NCBI RefSeq assembly: GCF_029227915.1
Contig: NC_079885.1
Span: 17,807,001 to 17,867,000, forward strand
Source of the DNA: Hydractinia symbiolongicarpus
Taxonomy: Eukaryota > Cnidaria > Hydrozoa > Anthoathecata > Hydractiniidae
DNA length: 60,000 nucleotides
Direction: 5' to 3'
Shown piece after piece: positions 35,088 through 47,754 of this stretch. The notes under the pieces were generated by a model. The model was not told the DNA's origin. It did not search any database and saw only the letters and a program-made list of their open reading frames with translations. The position numbers and the translations under genes are program-made. Within the stretch, counting starts at the first letter, position 1. Every line of letters starts with the position of its first letter.

Positions 35088-38000
35088 ATGAATCGATATG
35101 GCGAGGCTAGACTTTTCTTCTCCAATCTACCATCAATGACTGATCATGTTGGTTTTCGTGCTACACATTATTCTAATAATCATATTGGTATCCAGCCACC
35201 ATGTTGTAGGTATGTAATTGGCCATTTTATGTTTTTACTACACTTGCTTCCATGTTGTAGGTATGTAGTTGATCATTGACCATGTTGTAGGTATGTAGTT
35301 GACCATTGACCATGTTGTAGGTATGTTATTGACCATTGACCATGTTGTAGGTATGTAGTTGACCATTTACCATGTAGGTATGTAATTGACCATTTACCAT
35401 ATTGTAGGCATGTAGTTAACCATTTTATGTCTCACTTGCCTTGTATTGAGTTTGAATAATATCTTCATGAAAGCATAGGTTCTTAAAGTTGTATTTAAAA
35501 CACTCTAGCATTTTTGACCAAAATTTGTTTATAACTTTGTAGTACTGATACTTAAACTTTAAAAAACAGTTCTCAATCAATTGATCACAATATTTGATGT
35601 ATTGAGCTGACCTTACTTATAACTTATATATTTTTTACAGAGAGTTGATATTCACCATTCCAGAAATATTAGTGTCACCAGCATATGACAACAAATCCCA
35701 CTTATTAATTATTGCCCAGGTGATTATTTATTTGTTATGGCTTTGAACATGTTAGTTTTGTAAACTATCCTAAGGATATGTGTGTGTCTGCCGTACCTTA
35801 GACAAACATTGGAAAGCTAATAATATGAATATTGCTATCTCTTTCTTATGTTTGCAGTCTTTTCTGGAGAATTGGATATATGCCAATACTCCATTTTTTG
35901 ATTTTTTAGAGGAATTTGAGGGTTTTTTTCATGTGTCAGTGTGCTTAAACTTTTAAGAATAAGTAGCATCCACGAATCCCACAGCTGGAGTATTATTAGC
36001 TATATTTACAACAAGTTACATTTCGTAATGTATCATGACACAGTGAAGCTGCCTCACATGAGTTAAGTTATATTTTTTGCTAGTGTTGAATTCACATCCA
36101 TTGAACTGTTTAGTTCAATGGATGCGCAACAAAATATAGGTAAAACTCCTATAAGTTTTAGCCGTGGAGAGTGCACAACAATCAAACAAGCTGTGGCGAT
36201 CTTTTATTTAAATAATAGCAGTGAGTTTCGTTATGAAAACGGAGTCGGCTACTGTTTTAGAAAGAATTTGCCACTTCAAACGAATTTGTTGCAAAGCTAA
36301 ACAAACTGAGAATAAAAGTAAGTCTTGAAATTACAGTTTCTTCTTATCTAGATAGTAAAATATGAAAGTTAAAATAAACTTTCACTTTTCTTGGTTTTTA
36401 GATAAAACATTATGGACGTATTTCTTATTTATTTTCGTAGCTTAATTTGTTTGTTGTATATAAATAATATGTTTAGTTAGCAAGCAAGTTGGAAGTGGAT
36501 CCAGAGTTGTTTGAGTATTGCTTTACATACACACTGTATCAAAAGGTCGCACCATTTTGGAACAAAACAGCATCCTTCTTAGTGAAAGGTAGCTAGTAGT
36601 TGGTAGAAAGGTAGCTAGTAGTGGGTAGAAAGGTAGCTAGTAGTGGGTAGAAGCTTGTCACCCTGTTTTTATTAACTATTATTATTAATTTTTCTATTTA
36701 ATGTCTTAAAAGCGTTTCTTGTTGCACTGTGAGCAGTGTTATATGTGTACCTCTAGTGAGGAATATGTCTAGTGGAGGGTAACATAACTATGGTACATTC
36801 TGGTCTCCCATTCTAGTGGCTTAATCAAAAGTCGTCTACAAAAATAAGTGGGAAACTGAAAATGCTCCCTCACTTTCTTACTTTCCCTCTCCGTGATTCA
36901 AAATTATATATATAATTTGTTATTTATTTTTGTGCTGTTTGAGTAGTAACGGTTTAAAATTTCTCCTGTTTTAGGTCGAAACTTTCTGCAAGACTGTGAA
37001 AAAATTCCAGCCCTGGGTAATTTTTTTTGTTAAGCTAGAATTGTCTTTAGCATCTCGTTGGTGACATCACAGAATTTATTTTTAAAGTTCCATTGCTGGC
37101 TTATAAGTTAATTTTTGTGAACAAATGCTTCAATTTTTTTCTCCTTTTTAGGACTGGAAGTTTCAGTAACTAACAAAATCTGCTTAGCTCTGGAACCGTT
37201 TATGGTGAAAATGCCTCCTGTTCAGGTGGAACCAATGTAGCTGTCTTTCATATTTTTTAATAAGAAGGTCGTTGAAGTTCTGTCAAGATTTCGTTTGTAT
37301 ATTAGTGATGTTATGTTATGAAGGGAATTCAGATGGTTGTTTTTTGAGAATTAAGCCTTAAATACACGTGCTTTAAAACTCTCTATCGTTCAAGATGAAT
37401 CGAGCTTAATGCGTTGTGTTTAAAATGTCTCCTCAGGATTGTCAACAGTGTTGAAGTGTAACTGCCTTATTAATTTATTTTTTTTGCAGTTGGAAGATTT
37501 TCTTGTTGATTTTGGACCGTTGTGGAATTTCAAACGAAATCCAAAATATGCTATTCAAGGTTATTCCATTCAAGACTGTTTTTGTTACGTTCTGCCTAGG
37601 TACCCTTAATTATTCTACAGTTTTTTGTATACTGTCATATGGTCTGTCAAACCTAAAATGCTCAGAGAATAAATTTTGACTTCAGGGAAACGAAAGCTAG
37701 GAGAACTCAGAGTGCGATTGAATGTTTAAAATATTAGATTTGTGACTTTAAATAATTTCCATGCGGTAATAGGTCTTAAATTTAAAATCAAAAAACTTTT
37801 AGATCTAATTTTAATCTGAAGTAATACACCTTTTCTGATACCATGAGTCATACTTTTTTTAAACTCGTAAAATATGAATACCATATTTGAATTCAGCATA
37901 GTTTGTTTAATTTATGTGTAAACGTTTAACTTGATACGCCAACAGAAAGTGCTATTTTGAGGAGATATATATCACAGTTAAAGTCTTCTTAATGCTCAAG

Positions 38001-41000
38001 TTACTATATCCCGCCTCGTTTTCAAAAAGAGGATGGACATGCCACAAATCTTTAAATTAGAATTGCAGGTTGTTTACTTGCTGCATTGTTTCGAAATTTT
38101 CTTTGTTTATGACATTTTTGATAAGGAATTCAAATCTGTTGTCCGTTTTTCATAAAACTCAACAGAAAAAGTTGCGGCACATCAAAAGAATAAGTCTCGG
38201 GAAAGGTGTATTGACTTAAATTGTACGCAATAAGTTTAGTGTGTGTGACAAACTAACTTCATTTGTACGCAATAAGTTTAGTGTGTGTGACAAACTTACT
38301 TAAATTGTACGCAATAAGTTTAGTGTGTGTGACAAACTAACTTCATTTGTACGCAATAAGTTTAGTGTGTGTGACAAACTGACTTAAATTGTACGCAATA
38401 AGTTTAGTGTGTGTGACAAACTAACTTCATTTGTACGCAATAAGTTTAGTGTGTGTGACAAACTGACTTAAATTGTACGCAATAAGTTTAGTGTGTGTGA
38501 CAAACTGACTTAAATTGTACGCAATAAGTTTAGTGTGTGTGAAAAACCGACTTCATTTGTACGCAATAAGTTTAGTGTGTGTGACAAACTGACTTAAATT
38601 GTACGCAATAAGTTTAGTGTGTGTGGCAAACTAACTTCATTTGTACGCAATAAGTTTAGTGTGTGTGACAAACTGACTTAAATGCCGTTTTTATATAAAA
38701 GCATAATAAATGTATATCCCTACGATATCCCTTTAAACAAGTTCTTTTGAACCCAATGAAAAACTGAGACAGTAATTACCATTAAGGAAATTTTTAAATA
38801 TTGTATCAAAAAGTCAACATCAACCTGCCAAGAGAATTTGAAATTCAGACCTGTATTTTTCCACAAAAAAAAACTTTAGAAACACCAGCTTACAAGATTT
38901 TAAAATTTTACAGGAAAAAAGGACTAAAAAGAAAAAATATATAATATAGTATAAATTGAAAGCTTAGAAAAAAATTGTTTTTGAAGAGTAATCAACGATA
39001 CTGTGAATGCTACTGTTGTCTATTTTTTTGTATGTAAAAATTACTATTAAAAAAAATCAGGGAGACACTGTTCTTTATTATAAACAACTTCTTTTTTCAT
39101 TTCAACCTTGGTTGTTAAATTTTTCATTTTCACCTTAAAATTAAGAAGTCACTAAGCGTAATATTCAATTTTTTTGAAGATTACAGCTTTACACTTGTTA
39201 TCGATGATGGCGTGATGTTGTTAATTTTTTTATTAGAAAAAAGGTTCATTCTTGCAGGTTGCTTATTATATTATCCTATTTTAAGCCTGCAGTTACTTTC
39301 AGCCTGATCTTTAGTTGCTTGGAGGTTGCTCGGTTACCCAAATCTGAGCCTCGTTTAGTCCTTCACAGTTCCCCAAAAATTTTTGTATATAGTTGACATT
39401 AGGAGAGTTGGTATTGTCAACGTTTTTAATGGAACAATAAAATTCAATTTTTAAAAATTATTTCCTCAATTTTTTTTTTTTTTAATTTTTTATTAATATA
39501 ATACCAGCAAATATTTACAGAGCTTTTACATCTTGATTTAGTTTAAAACGAGGTCGCATTGATTCGATATCGCACACTATACCCCGTCACGCTCCTTTCA
39601 GAAATTATGAAGACATCAGACAACATTGGAAAGTGACCGTAAGTACGCTTTGGAGGTTGATCACGTGTATTTTTTTCTACAATTTATCTACAGTTCTGAT
39701 GCTCTTTCTTAGACATTTTTCATCACAAAATGTTCGAATTTTCTTTTTAGTATGGCTATCGGTTACCGGTAGATGAGTGCCATTTATTTTTCAACATATG
39801 TTTTGGAACAACAGTATTTACGTATCTTTTCTGACACTATGATTGGCTTTCGCCTTGTTACGCAAAATAAACTGTTTAATATTACCATTTAAATCGTACG
39901 CCTATTTAGAGAAGTTCACGAAAACAGGTGTGGTAAAAAAAGTAGCTTTTTAAAAGTTTCAGGAATTCAAAGCTCGTAATTTATACCCGAAAATTTATAC
40001 ACAGAACGATTGTTATGACAATTTTAATGATTTCCCGGGAACGCGGGAAATAAATGTCTAGATTTACAGGTTGGGATTAGATTTAAGAGCTTTTTTATAT
40101 GCGAAACGTGTCCAGCCAAATATCCGGACAAAGTTTTATTCATTTTCAATTCTCTTCCTTGACGCTGCTAAGTTATCCGGAATGGTGTATTCGTTGCACC
40201 CAACCATCTCGTTTTTTACGCTGTGATCATGATGACATCTGCAAATCGTTTCTTCAAGACCTAGCTGCCAGAATGCCGAATATGTGTCACTCTCCTTTAA
40301 AATTTACTAAAGAAAGTTTGTTTTGGAAAAATGATTTTCCAACGGCGAATAGAGGAAACCAGTTATGTTTAGGTAAGCAGCCGTCAGCTGAACTCCAAAA
40401 ATACGTTCAACCATTTCAGCATGTTCGAAATCACGTGACAACGACTTCACGGTGGAAACCCTTCCAGTATGTCGACATGGAAAGGGATGGCAAAAAGTCT
40501 TTACAAATTAGTGGAATATTTGCTAACAAAACAACACAAAACTTGAGATATCCTTCGAATGCGATACAAGGTTGTTCCAAGAAACAGGCTGTTGGTAGTG
40601 CCATTCTGCCGAATAAAAATTATAATCAAGCGCGTAGTGATGGTCAAAACAATGCTAAGCCAAATTTAGAACGCACACAGAAGTCATCAAGTATGTTAAC
40701 TAAACAGACGAGTCGAAATATTGTGGAGATTCCTGACTCTCCTGCATTGGAGCAAATTGTACCCGATGATTTACTTGATATTGAGCAGACAGGCGAGGAT
40801 GATAAGTCCCTTCATGAAGTCAGTATATGTAGAGGACCTGTGGAGAAGAATCTCGGAGATGGAATTGTTGTCGTAAGTGAAGCGCTTTGTACTAAAAATT
40901 TGGATGATGAAGAGAGCATGGAAGAAGTTTCTGAAATTGTTCCCCGGGCGCAACATTTATCAAATACTTTCCCGATCGCAAATTCCATGACACAGAAGAA

Positions 41001-43494
41001 TGGAAACACTAACGATTTGATTGAGTTCGCTGTTCCACAGGTGCGTGATAAGAACCCGAACGTATCATGTCATTCCACTATTGTTATTGAAAGTTCTAAA
41101 TTAAGAGAATCAGCTGTACAAGCACTAAACAAAGTTGGCTCAGAAGAACCAACTGTGAGAAGTAATATACCTGTGGAAGATCCAACAACTCTCGGTTGTG
41201 ACACAAGTAACAGCATCCCTGTTACAAAAGGTATTTTACTACTATTTGTGTGCTTTCAACTTCTGGAACTTATCTTTTAAATTATGTTCATATAACTTCG
41301 TCATAAAAGAAACGCCTATAAATTTTTTGATAAAAAAATTTTTTTTTAATTCCTGTAAAGCATATATAAACAGTAGAAATGTCCTATTAAGTTCGATTGT
41401 AAATCATTTACAAAATAGACTTGTCTCACTAGGAATTGTTTCAAATAAAAAGATTGTTCCGACCTTCAAAAAAACAAAGAAGACCATGGGGATGTGTAAT
41501 CCTCATGCTCAAAATTCTTCTCAACAAAGGGTAGTACCTTCTTTTGGAAAGAAAACTATGCCACCAGTCAACTTCTCAACGCCTCTTTGTCGGAATGACC
41601 AGAAGATATTTCCAAAGTTAAGCGACGAATACCAAGTAAGCAAGAAAAAGCCTTTTGTGTCAAAGAAAAATATTGATTCGTCTGTGAAGCGAAAATTGGG
41701 TGTTTATGCCGGTACAGATAACCTTCCTTCGAATACAAAATATCCTAAGCAATCAAACATTACGCCATCTCTAACGGTTCCCTCGTCCTGCAACGGGTTG
41801 GCATCTGCTTCGAGACGAGTAAATAAACTGAGTATAAAGAAACCTGAGTGTATTAACCCAAAGAGACAAAAATCATTTTGTGCAACGGCTAACCCACATG
41901 TGTCTACTCAAGCTTTCGATCTTGCCATGGAAATTCTATCGCAATCTTCGCAGTCGGAAATATCAAGTGCGATTTTTGATTGTAAATTAAACACAATATT
42001 GCAATCTCCCGTTATTGCACCAAGTTCATCACCAATACATAAACTTTCGTCAAGTCAACAGGTGAGTTCATCTTTAAAATGATGAAAGACGTAGTTTGCC
42101 AGCTCATTTTCTACTGCGGCTTCGGAGCAGTAAAAACTTTATAAATTATATTCCATTTGATATCTTCATTAAATCTTTCGTCTAAAACTTAATTTTAATT
42201 GTAGGCGAAAAGCACGTATGGTTCCTTAACAGAGGGTAAACAAAAGTCAGAAAGGTGTAAATTCGACAAATCTTCGGTCGCTTTCCTTCGACCAAATTTG
42301 AAAATCAACTCTTTATTAACAACAACTATATAACTAACAAAACAGCATCTTTCCCTCCACCCCCTGATTCCCCCTTGGATATGAAATCTAACATTCATCT
42401 TTTCCTCATCACATTCTGAATAATGATTTATAACACTTGTTTTGTAAACAAAATCAGTTTATATATACTATAGTATAAAAACTATAAAAATTTCTGTTAC
42501 TGTCGTTCACATTACTGCGCAAAAGTTTTGCATTACATATTGAGTATTGCAAGATTGAAACAGTGACACCTTCAAATACACTAACAGTGACAAGCAGCTG
42601 TTATGTAATCCCTTTATACATAGTTTTCGAGTCGAATAGATAGTTTTTTCGAGTCGAATACATAGTTTTTTTGAGTCGAATACATAGTTCTTTCGAGTCG
42701 AATACATAGTTTTTTCGAGTCGAATACATAGTTCTTTCGAGTCGAATACATAGTTCTTTCGAGTCGAATACATAGTTTTTTTGAGTCGAATACATAGTTC
42801 TTTCGAGTCGAATACATAGTTCTTTCGAGTCGAATACATAGTTCTTTCGAGTCGAATACATAGTTCTTTCGAGTCGAATACATAGTTTTTTCGAGTCGAA
42901 TACATAGTTTTCGAGTCGAATACATAGTTTTTTCGAGTCGAATACATAGTTCTTTCGAGTCAAATACATAGTTCTTTCGAGTCGAATACATGTTTATGTT
43001 CTCTCATTTTCATTACTTCCGATCTATAGTGTTCTTACCAAGAATCACAACAAACTCCTGATTCAACCGTGGTTAAGAAGCAGCGTAGCAAGCAGCAGAT
43101 TCAAGAAAATATTGACGTCGAAAAAATGGCGAGAAATAAGCAAGTAAGTTCTTTCTAAAATTAAATCAACAAAGATTTTATCATAAAAGAACAACGTTCA
43201 GAACACAATAAAGCAACAGTGAAATCCTGTGACGTATTTTTACAAACTTGAAACTTTGAATTAGTTTGTCATGTTTTAATGTCGTCTTCACTGTCTTATT
43301 ATTTTCAGCTAAAGAAAGTAAATGCTGCAACGTTACGCAGTTGGTTGAGAAGTAAAGGTGTGTCGTGCAAAGCAGCTGAGAAGAAGGAAGAGATGGTGAA
43401 AAGGACGGAGATGTTTTTGAATATTTTTCAAGAAGAGCTTGTGCATGAAGTAAAAGACTTCCTTCAAAACAACAAAATCGAATCCACTTGTTAA
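35088..43494 (+). CDS. C18orf63: C18orf63 orthologue with SAP-like C-terminus (about 14 exons)
   Basis: Proposed exons: 35088-35209, 35641-35719, 35858-35932, 36261-36317, 36477-36588, 36975-37016, 37152-37225, 37490-37599, 39542-39638, 39751-39821, 40173-41230, 41433-42061, 43030-43143, 43309-43494; 941 residues. Motifs matching the vertebrate protein are RELIFTIPEILVSP, APFWNKTASFLVKGRNFL, CFCYVLPSLKRG, IPRHAPF, YEDIRQHW, YGYRLPVDE and FTYPEWCIRCTQPSRFL. A long Ser/Lys-rich, probably disordered middle (about 305-850) follows. The last 61 residues (ATLRSWLRSKGVSCKAAEKK ...) resemble a SAP DNA-binding helix-loop-helix, which I do not recall in the vertebrate protein. The family's role is not established. 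Exons 3 and 4 are the weakest. An open stretch at 36118-36210 and a mini-exon at 42205-42235 are alternatives. Two introns start with tandem copies of their splice donor. Confidence 0.8.
35201..35420 (+). repeat. 30-bp minisatellite made of the exon 1 splice donor
   Basis: About seven units of CATGTTGTAG/GTATGT plus TTGACCATT-type sequence begin exactly at the exon 1/intron 1 junction (35209/35210). Copies 1-6 keep AG/GTATGT; copy 7 has GCATGT. The second donor (35260/35261) is in the same phase and would add 17 codons without a stop. Use of later donors would include a stop codon. Confidence 0.85.
36585..36650 (+). repeat. Threefold 22-bp duplication of a splice donor
   Basis: AAAG/GTAGCTAGTAGT plus (G/T)GGTAG is present three times in direct tandem at 36585, 36607 and 36629. 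The first copy is the donor of the exon ending at 36588. Each copy regenerates an AAAG/GTAGCT donor. Confidence 0.85.
37600..38210. other. Intron before the 42-bp repeat
   Basis: AT-rich intron of the C18orf63 orthologue; no feature recognised. Confidence 0.4.
38211..38683. repeat. 42-bp minisatellite, about 11 units, largely dimeric
   Basis: Units share GTACGCAATAAGTTTAGTGT followed by GTGTGACAAACT. Their first part is either GACTTAAATT or AACTTCATTT, and these mostly alternate, giving an 84-bp higher-order period. It lies in the 1.9-kb intron between exons ending 37599 and starting 39542. Confidence 0.9.
42619..42990. repeat. 22-bp minisatellite, about 17 units
   Basis: Units read CGAGTCGAATACATAGTT plus T/C-rich bases, with C/T variation and one shortened unit near 42905. 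It ends about 40 bases before the acceptor of the exon at 43030. Open frames on the minus strand here are repeat artefacts. Confidence 0.9.
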
Positions 43495-43600
43495 CTAACG
43501 TTAGTTAAGAAAGTGACTCTGTTACGTTTGCTTCTGTTGTTTAAGAAACGACTTTTAACAATCAGAGAAAACAATTACCTAGTCAGTGTGTAATATAATA

Positions 43601-43630
43601 TGTTTGTTTGTTTGTTTGTTTGTTTGTTTT
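43601..43630. repeat. (TGTT)n microsatellite
   Basis: Seven TGTT units about 110 bases after the stop codon of the C18orf63 orthologue. AATAAATAAA near 43890 is the likely polyadenylation signal of that gene. Confidence 0.8.
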
Positions 43631-43899
43631 GTTAACAGTTTACAAGTTTTTGTGTACAAGGATAGGGACAGTTAACTTGAAGAATAACAAACATTAATCT
43701 TAATCCTAAAATATTTCGGCAAAAAACATTGGCAAAAAAATTGTCGGTCAGAATCTGGACTGCTGGTTTACCAAATTTATGATACACTAGCAGTGATCTA
43801 AATTGGTAGGAAAAGTGAAAAGCCTGAGATCCATGCGTTTTACATACGTTGTATTATTATTGAAATTGAATGTCAATTAAATTGAATTTTTTAATAAAT

Positions 43900-45590
43900 A
43901 AAGGTGATTGAATTGTCATGTTGAAATATATTTTGTGTATTTCTTACAGTTTGATGTACCTCCGTCCTGCATCTTTTTTATCGAAGTTACCTAACGACAC
44001 TTGTCAACATTCTTACAACCAAAATACAGAAGTTATAAACCTGCATATTCTACGAAACAGTTAAAGTGCAGAAATAGCAAATTGCTAGGGAGGGTCAAGC
44101 CAAAGTACAAATCGTGATTAACTTGTTTTAGGACGCCTGATGTTAAAAAAATAGTGTTTGCCGTTCTGAGATTATTTGTGAGTGTGTATTTTAGGGATAA
44201 TAACAAAATTCCACTTTATGTACTCTTCCCAATACATACCGGCAAAATGAGATGAAAATATGGTATATATCCAATTTACTTGCTGCCTTGCAGAGATATG
44301 GTCCGTAGGGGCCGGGAAATGCCCTAATTTGGCATATTTATGCTAATGTCATCACTTCTTTGTTGAATTTCATAAAAAATCATGCAACTGTTTTAAATGG
44401 TTTTCTGTTTTACTATTTGCTGATCAAGGAGATATTTCCTGTTAAAAATATCATTTTTGCAGTGAACTTTTCATAAATTAGGGCTGAATTTTTGTAATCC
44501 CATCTTTAAATCCCAACCTATATATTCTTTCAGTTCTAGGCGAGTGCTACAAACTTGGTACCCAACTAAATTTTTTATGTACGACTATAGAAAAGTCGGC
44601 CTTTTCCTAACTGCGTATGATACCACGTGATCGTGAAAATCGAGAGAAGTGAGCCACAGATCTAACATGTCAAAATTTATTTTGCATTTAATTAAGCGAA
44701 GGAACTGGAAACGGGTTTGTCACTGACGTGTCAGACGAAAGATGACAGTTACGAGCATCGGCTGTCAAGTTCTTTTTTTGCTAATATCTCCAGATTATCA
44801 AGAAAAAAGTTAAGTCAACAAACATCTTTCTTTTTATATACCTGATTTCACTCTGATTTTCTGAAAAAGGTCCAGAAAAAGTACATTCATCCTTAAATTA
44901 TAAATAGGATATTTATATTCTGTGGAGAAAAACAACTCCAAGTTTTAAATGCACTAAATAACCACAAGCCGTTGTGTAAAGGGTGAAATTGGATCTCCTG
45001 GCTACATGAAATGTTAGAGCAGTTTCAAGTTTTTGTAATGACGTGTATGTTAAAGAAATTTATTTCACAAACAAACAAACACGGATTAACTCTGTTTACT
45101 TTCCAATAAAATATTTTAATAGAAGTAGCTCCCGAAGTTTTTATTTACTTGGGAGAGACGATTTACAAGCTAACTGTTTATAAAACAAAAATTTAGTACG
45201 TTATCTTACTTCCTACGCGATAGGAAGTCGGGCTGCTTAAAAAACACCGCCACATCATAACATGTGAGTGTGTACAACTTCATCACACATGAAAGGTTCT
45301 TATGTCTGACGTTAGCCTCAAACTTAGACCTGCTCTTCACATCATAAGTCCTGGAGACGAGCTTGTTTTAGCGTGTAACTATATTCAAGGCAAAACTCAG
45401 TTAAAAAGTATCCTATAAAAGAAGCATTCACATTTTTTTTTCTTGTTTTTAAAAGAAGAAGCAAATTTGCAAAGAGATCAAAGCAAATTTTAGTCCAACA
45501 TATTGAGATAAGAAGGTCTTATTAAAGTTGTTATTATCAGGACATTTTTGTTAACACAGACCATGACAGAGTTTATTTAATTCATTGTTT
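43900..45590. other. Intergenic, no gene seen
   Basis: No coding features or clear repeats with boundaries could be supported. Confidence 0.4.
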
Positions 45591-46815
45591 ATATTTTCCT
45601 AAGTTTGCTAACGCCAATCAAAACATTGTTAGCGATATTTTGTTCAGAGGGAAGGCGAAAATACTTTAAAGGTGGAAGCTTTCGCGATAAGTTTAATTCC
45701 GCGTAAAATTTGACTCTATAATAATATTTATAATTCGCGAACTTTATGCTTGAAACAAAAAATAGACCCGAGAAGATCTCGCTGTGAAACATGCTATCGT
45801 TTGATACGCAGGCAGAAACTTTCGCGATTTTGGTCATTTTCGCGAAATTTTGTGCCTTTGGACTTATAAATCAGCAAATAGCACAAGTTTTTCACGGGAA
45901 AATCTTAAAGTTATTTATTTATTTCTTCTTTAATTATCAACTAAAATAACATTTGCTGTCTTCATCCTTTTTTGGTGCTACGAGCATTACTCGGATATCC
46001 CAATTCCTTAAAACAGTAGTGGATGCAGACTTTTAATTACTAATAATAAGAGAAAAGACGAAGATGAAAAAAAATGTTGCTATTTGCGAACCCTTTTTTC
46101 TTGCCACTTTAGTGATTCTTGATTTTCGCATTTTTTTACGCGAAATTTGTCAAAAATTATAATTCGTAAGTTTTTGTCGAAAAATTTCGCAATCATTTGA
46201 CCTCGCGAAAGTTTAAATCGCACATTGACATGAAAAACGGTTTGTCTTATTTGCAGGGTGGAGGACGTGCAGGTTCGCATATTTATATTTTTGGGTGATT
46301 GAGTTTCTAGATAAAGTGAAGTTGTGAATAGCTCGGCAGCACAAATCTACGAGCCATCAATCCATTCCATGTTATTGATCCCTACGATTCAAAATTGAGA
46401 AAGAGAATCAGTTAGAAGCGATATTTGCACTCTTTTTCGACAAAAAGCGATGGGATACTCACGAGAAGCAGTTGATGACAGAAACGCATTTGATGTTGTG
46501 CCGCGTTTTGAGGAACATAATAATAAGGAAGCTGGACGTGTTTTGTCATAAAAACGACTCATTTTGTAATAAAGCTACTTTTTGGCGAGTGTCCTTGTGA
46601 AAAACAAATATTTGCGAAATTACTACAAATGTAGTTGTTAAAAATAAAGACCATTCTCTATGATATAAGCAAGTTTAATTAAACCCGAATCGAAACGAAT
46701 AGTCGTAAAAAATTACAGTAAAAAATACGAGATTCAGGAAAATAATTGTTCGCAAAAAACCTTAAAATGGTTTATTCGCGAAATATCTAGACATGACTGA
46801 TTCGCGAAAATTAAT
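45591..46815. other. Cluster of TTCGCGA/TCGCGAA motifs
   Basis: At least eight CGCGA-containing words in palindromic TTCGCGAA-like context occur here (about 45681, 45733, 45823, 45838, 46138, 46204, 46774, 46801), although the surrounding DNA is AT-rich. No gene was recognised. It may be an old repeat family or a regulatory cluster. Confidence 0.4.
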
Positions 46816-47754
46816 CTTTGTTTTCCCAGAGCTTTCCGGTTTTCCTTTGAAGAAATCTGGAAACAAAAATGAAACGTCGAAAATACTACGCCAACTGGTT
46901 TATATATGGATACGCCCACCCTCCTAAACCACGTCCATGTTTGCCTCCCCCATCACTCCTAAGCTGTCACCTTGGCAACCTGTTTATTTTAACCTTCTCC
47001 AGATCCGCCTAATATAACACGTTTTTTCTATCAATTTTCAAAAAAAATTGAAAACAGTATCTTAGCAACGGTCGTTATTTTCAAAAGGTAGACAATATTT
47101 GAGAATATTGTGTAAAATCCGTTAGCGCGTTGTTAACATCCTAGTACCCAGGGTTAATGATACACGTGTTAAAATTGATGCGTAAAAAGACGCTGGGAAC
47201 AAGAATGAGTTGCAATAATATCTTTTAAATCTCCTGGAAATCCTAGCGAATATATTCTAGACTTTTCTAGTCAGAAGATTTTTTGGTGCTGTTCAAGTTT
47301 CCCATAAAAGTTGATTGTCGGCTGGATGAAAAAGTTAGTTAAAGAAGGGGAAAGAATGGCTTGCCGGACTAAATTTTTCCTACCTTTTTAAGTAACAATT
47401 TATTTTTGTTTTTTTTTTCAAAAACTGGTTGAAACCGGCAGAACATTTAACTTGGTTATAAATCTATAAAAAATAATGCGACATGATATGGTGTAACTGA
47501 AACCAGAAGGTTTTAAGGATTCTACAAATTCAATCGAAATGCGAAAAAAAAGTAAATAATTTAAGGGTTACAGTAATTTTTAGAGCACAAACAATGGTTT
47601 TTCCAAATTTCTCTTCCTTCGTGTACTCATCACTTTATATCAAATTCTAAGTTATATTAAAACTGGCACGACCAACGCTGAATATTATTATATGTCTTGC
47701 CTGATTTCTAGGTGGACCAAAGCCGTTTGCATCGTGAAATAAATAACTTTCGTC
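46816..47754. other. Intergenic, no gene seen
   Basis: AT-rich with short GC-richer stretches around 46915-47000. Nothing with supportable boundaries. Confidence 0.35.

Noticed and set aside
36118-36300. 60-codon frame as an exon of the C18orf63 orthologue
   Set aside because: Its peptide looks plausible and has a good donor (GTGAGT at 36219), but no acceptor/phase combination joins it to exon 3 without a weak donor. The 36261-36317 exon fits phase and spacing better. Kept as an alternative.
42205-42235. 31-base mini-exon in the C18orf63 orthologue
   Set aside because: Skipping it keeps phase between 42061 and 43030. Including it requires a different acceptor at about 43040.
42507-42991. 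Three overlapping minus-strand frames of 122-146 codons
   Set aside because: They are six-frame readings of the 22-bp minisatellite with a repeating peptide; no other coding evidence.
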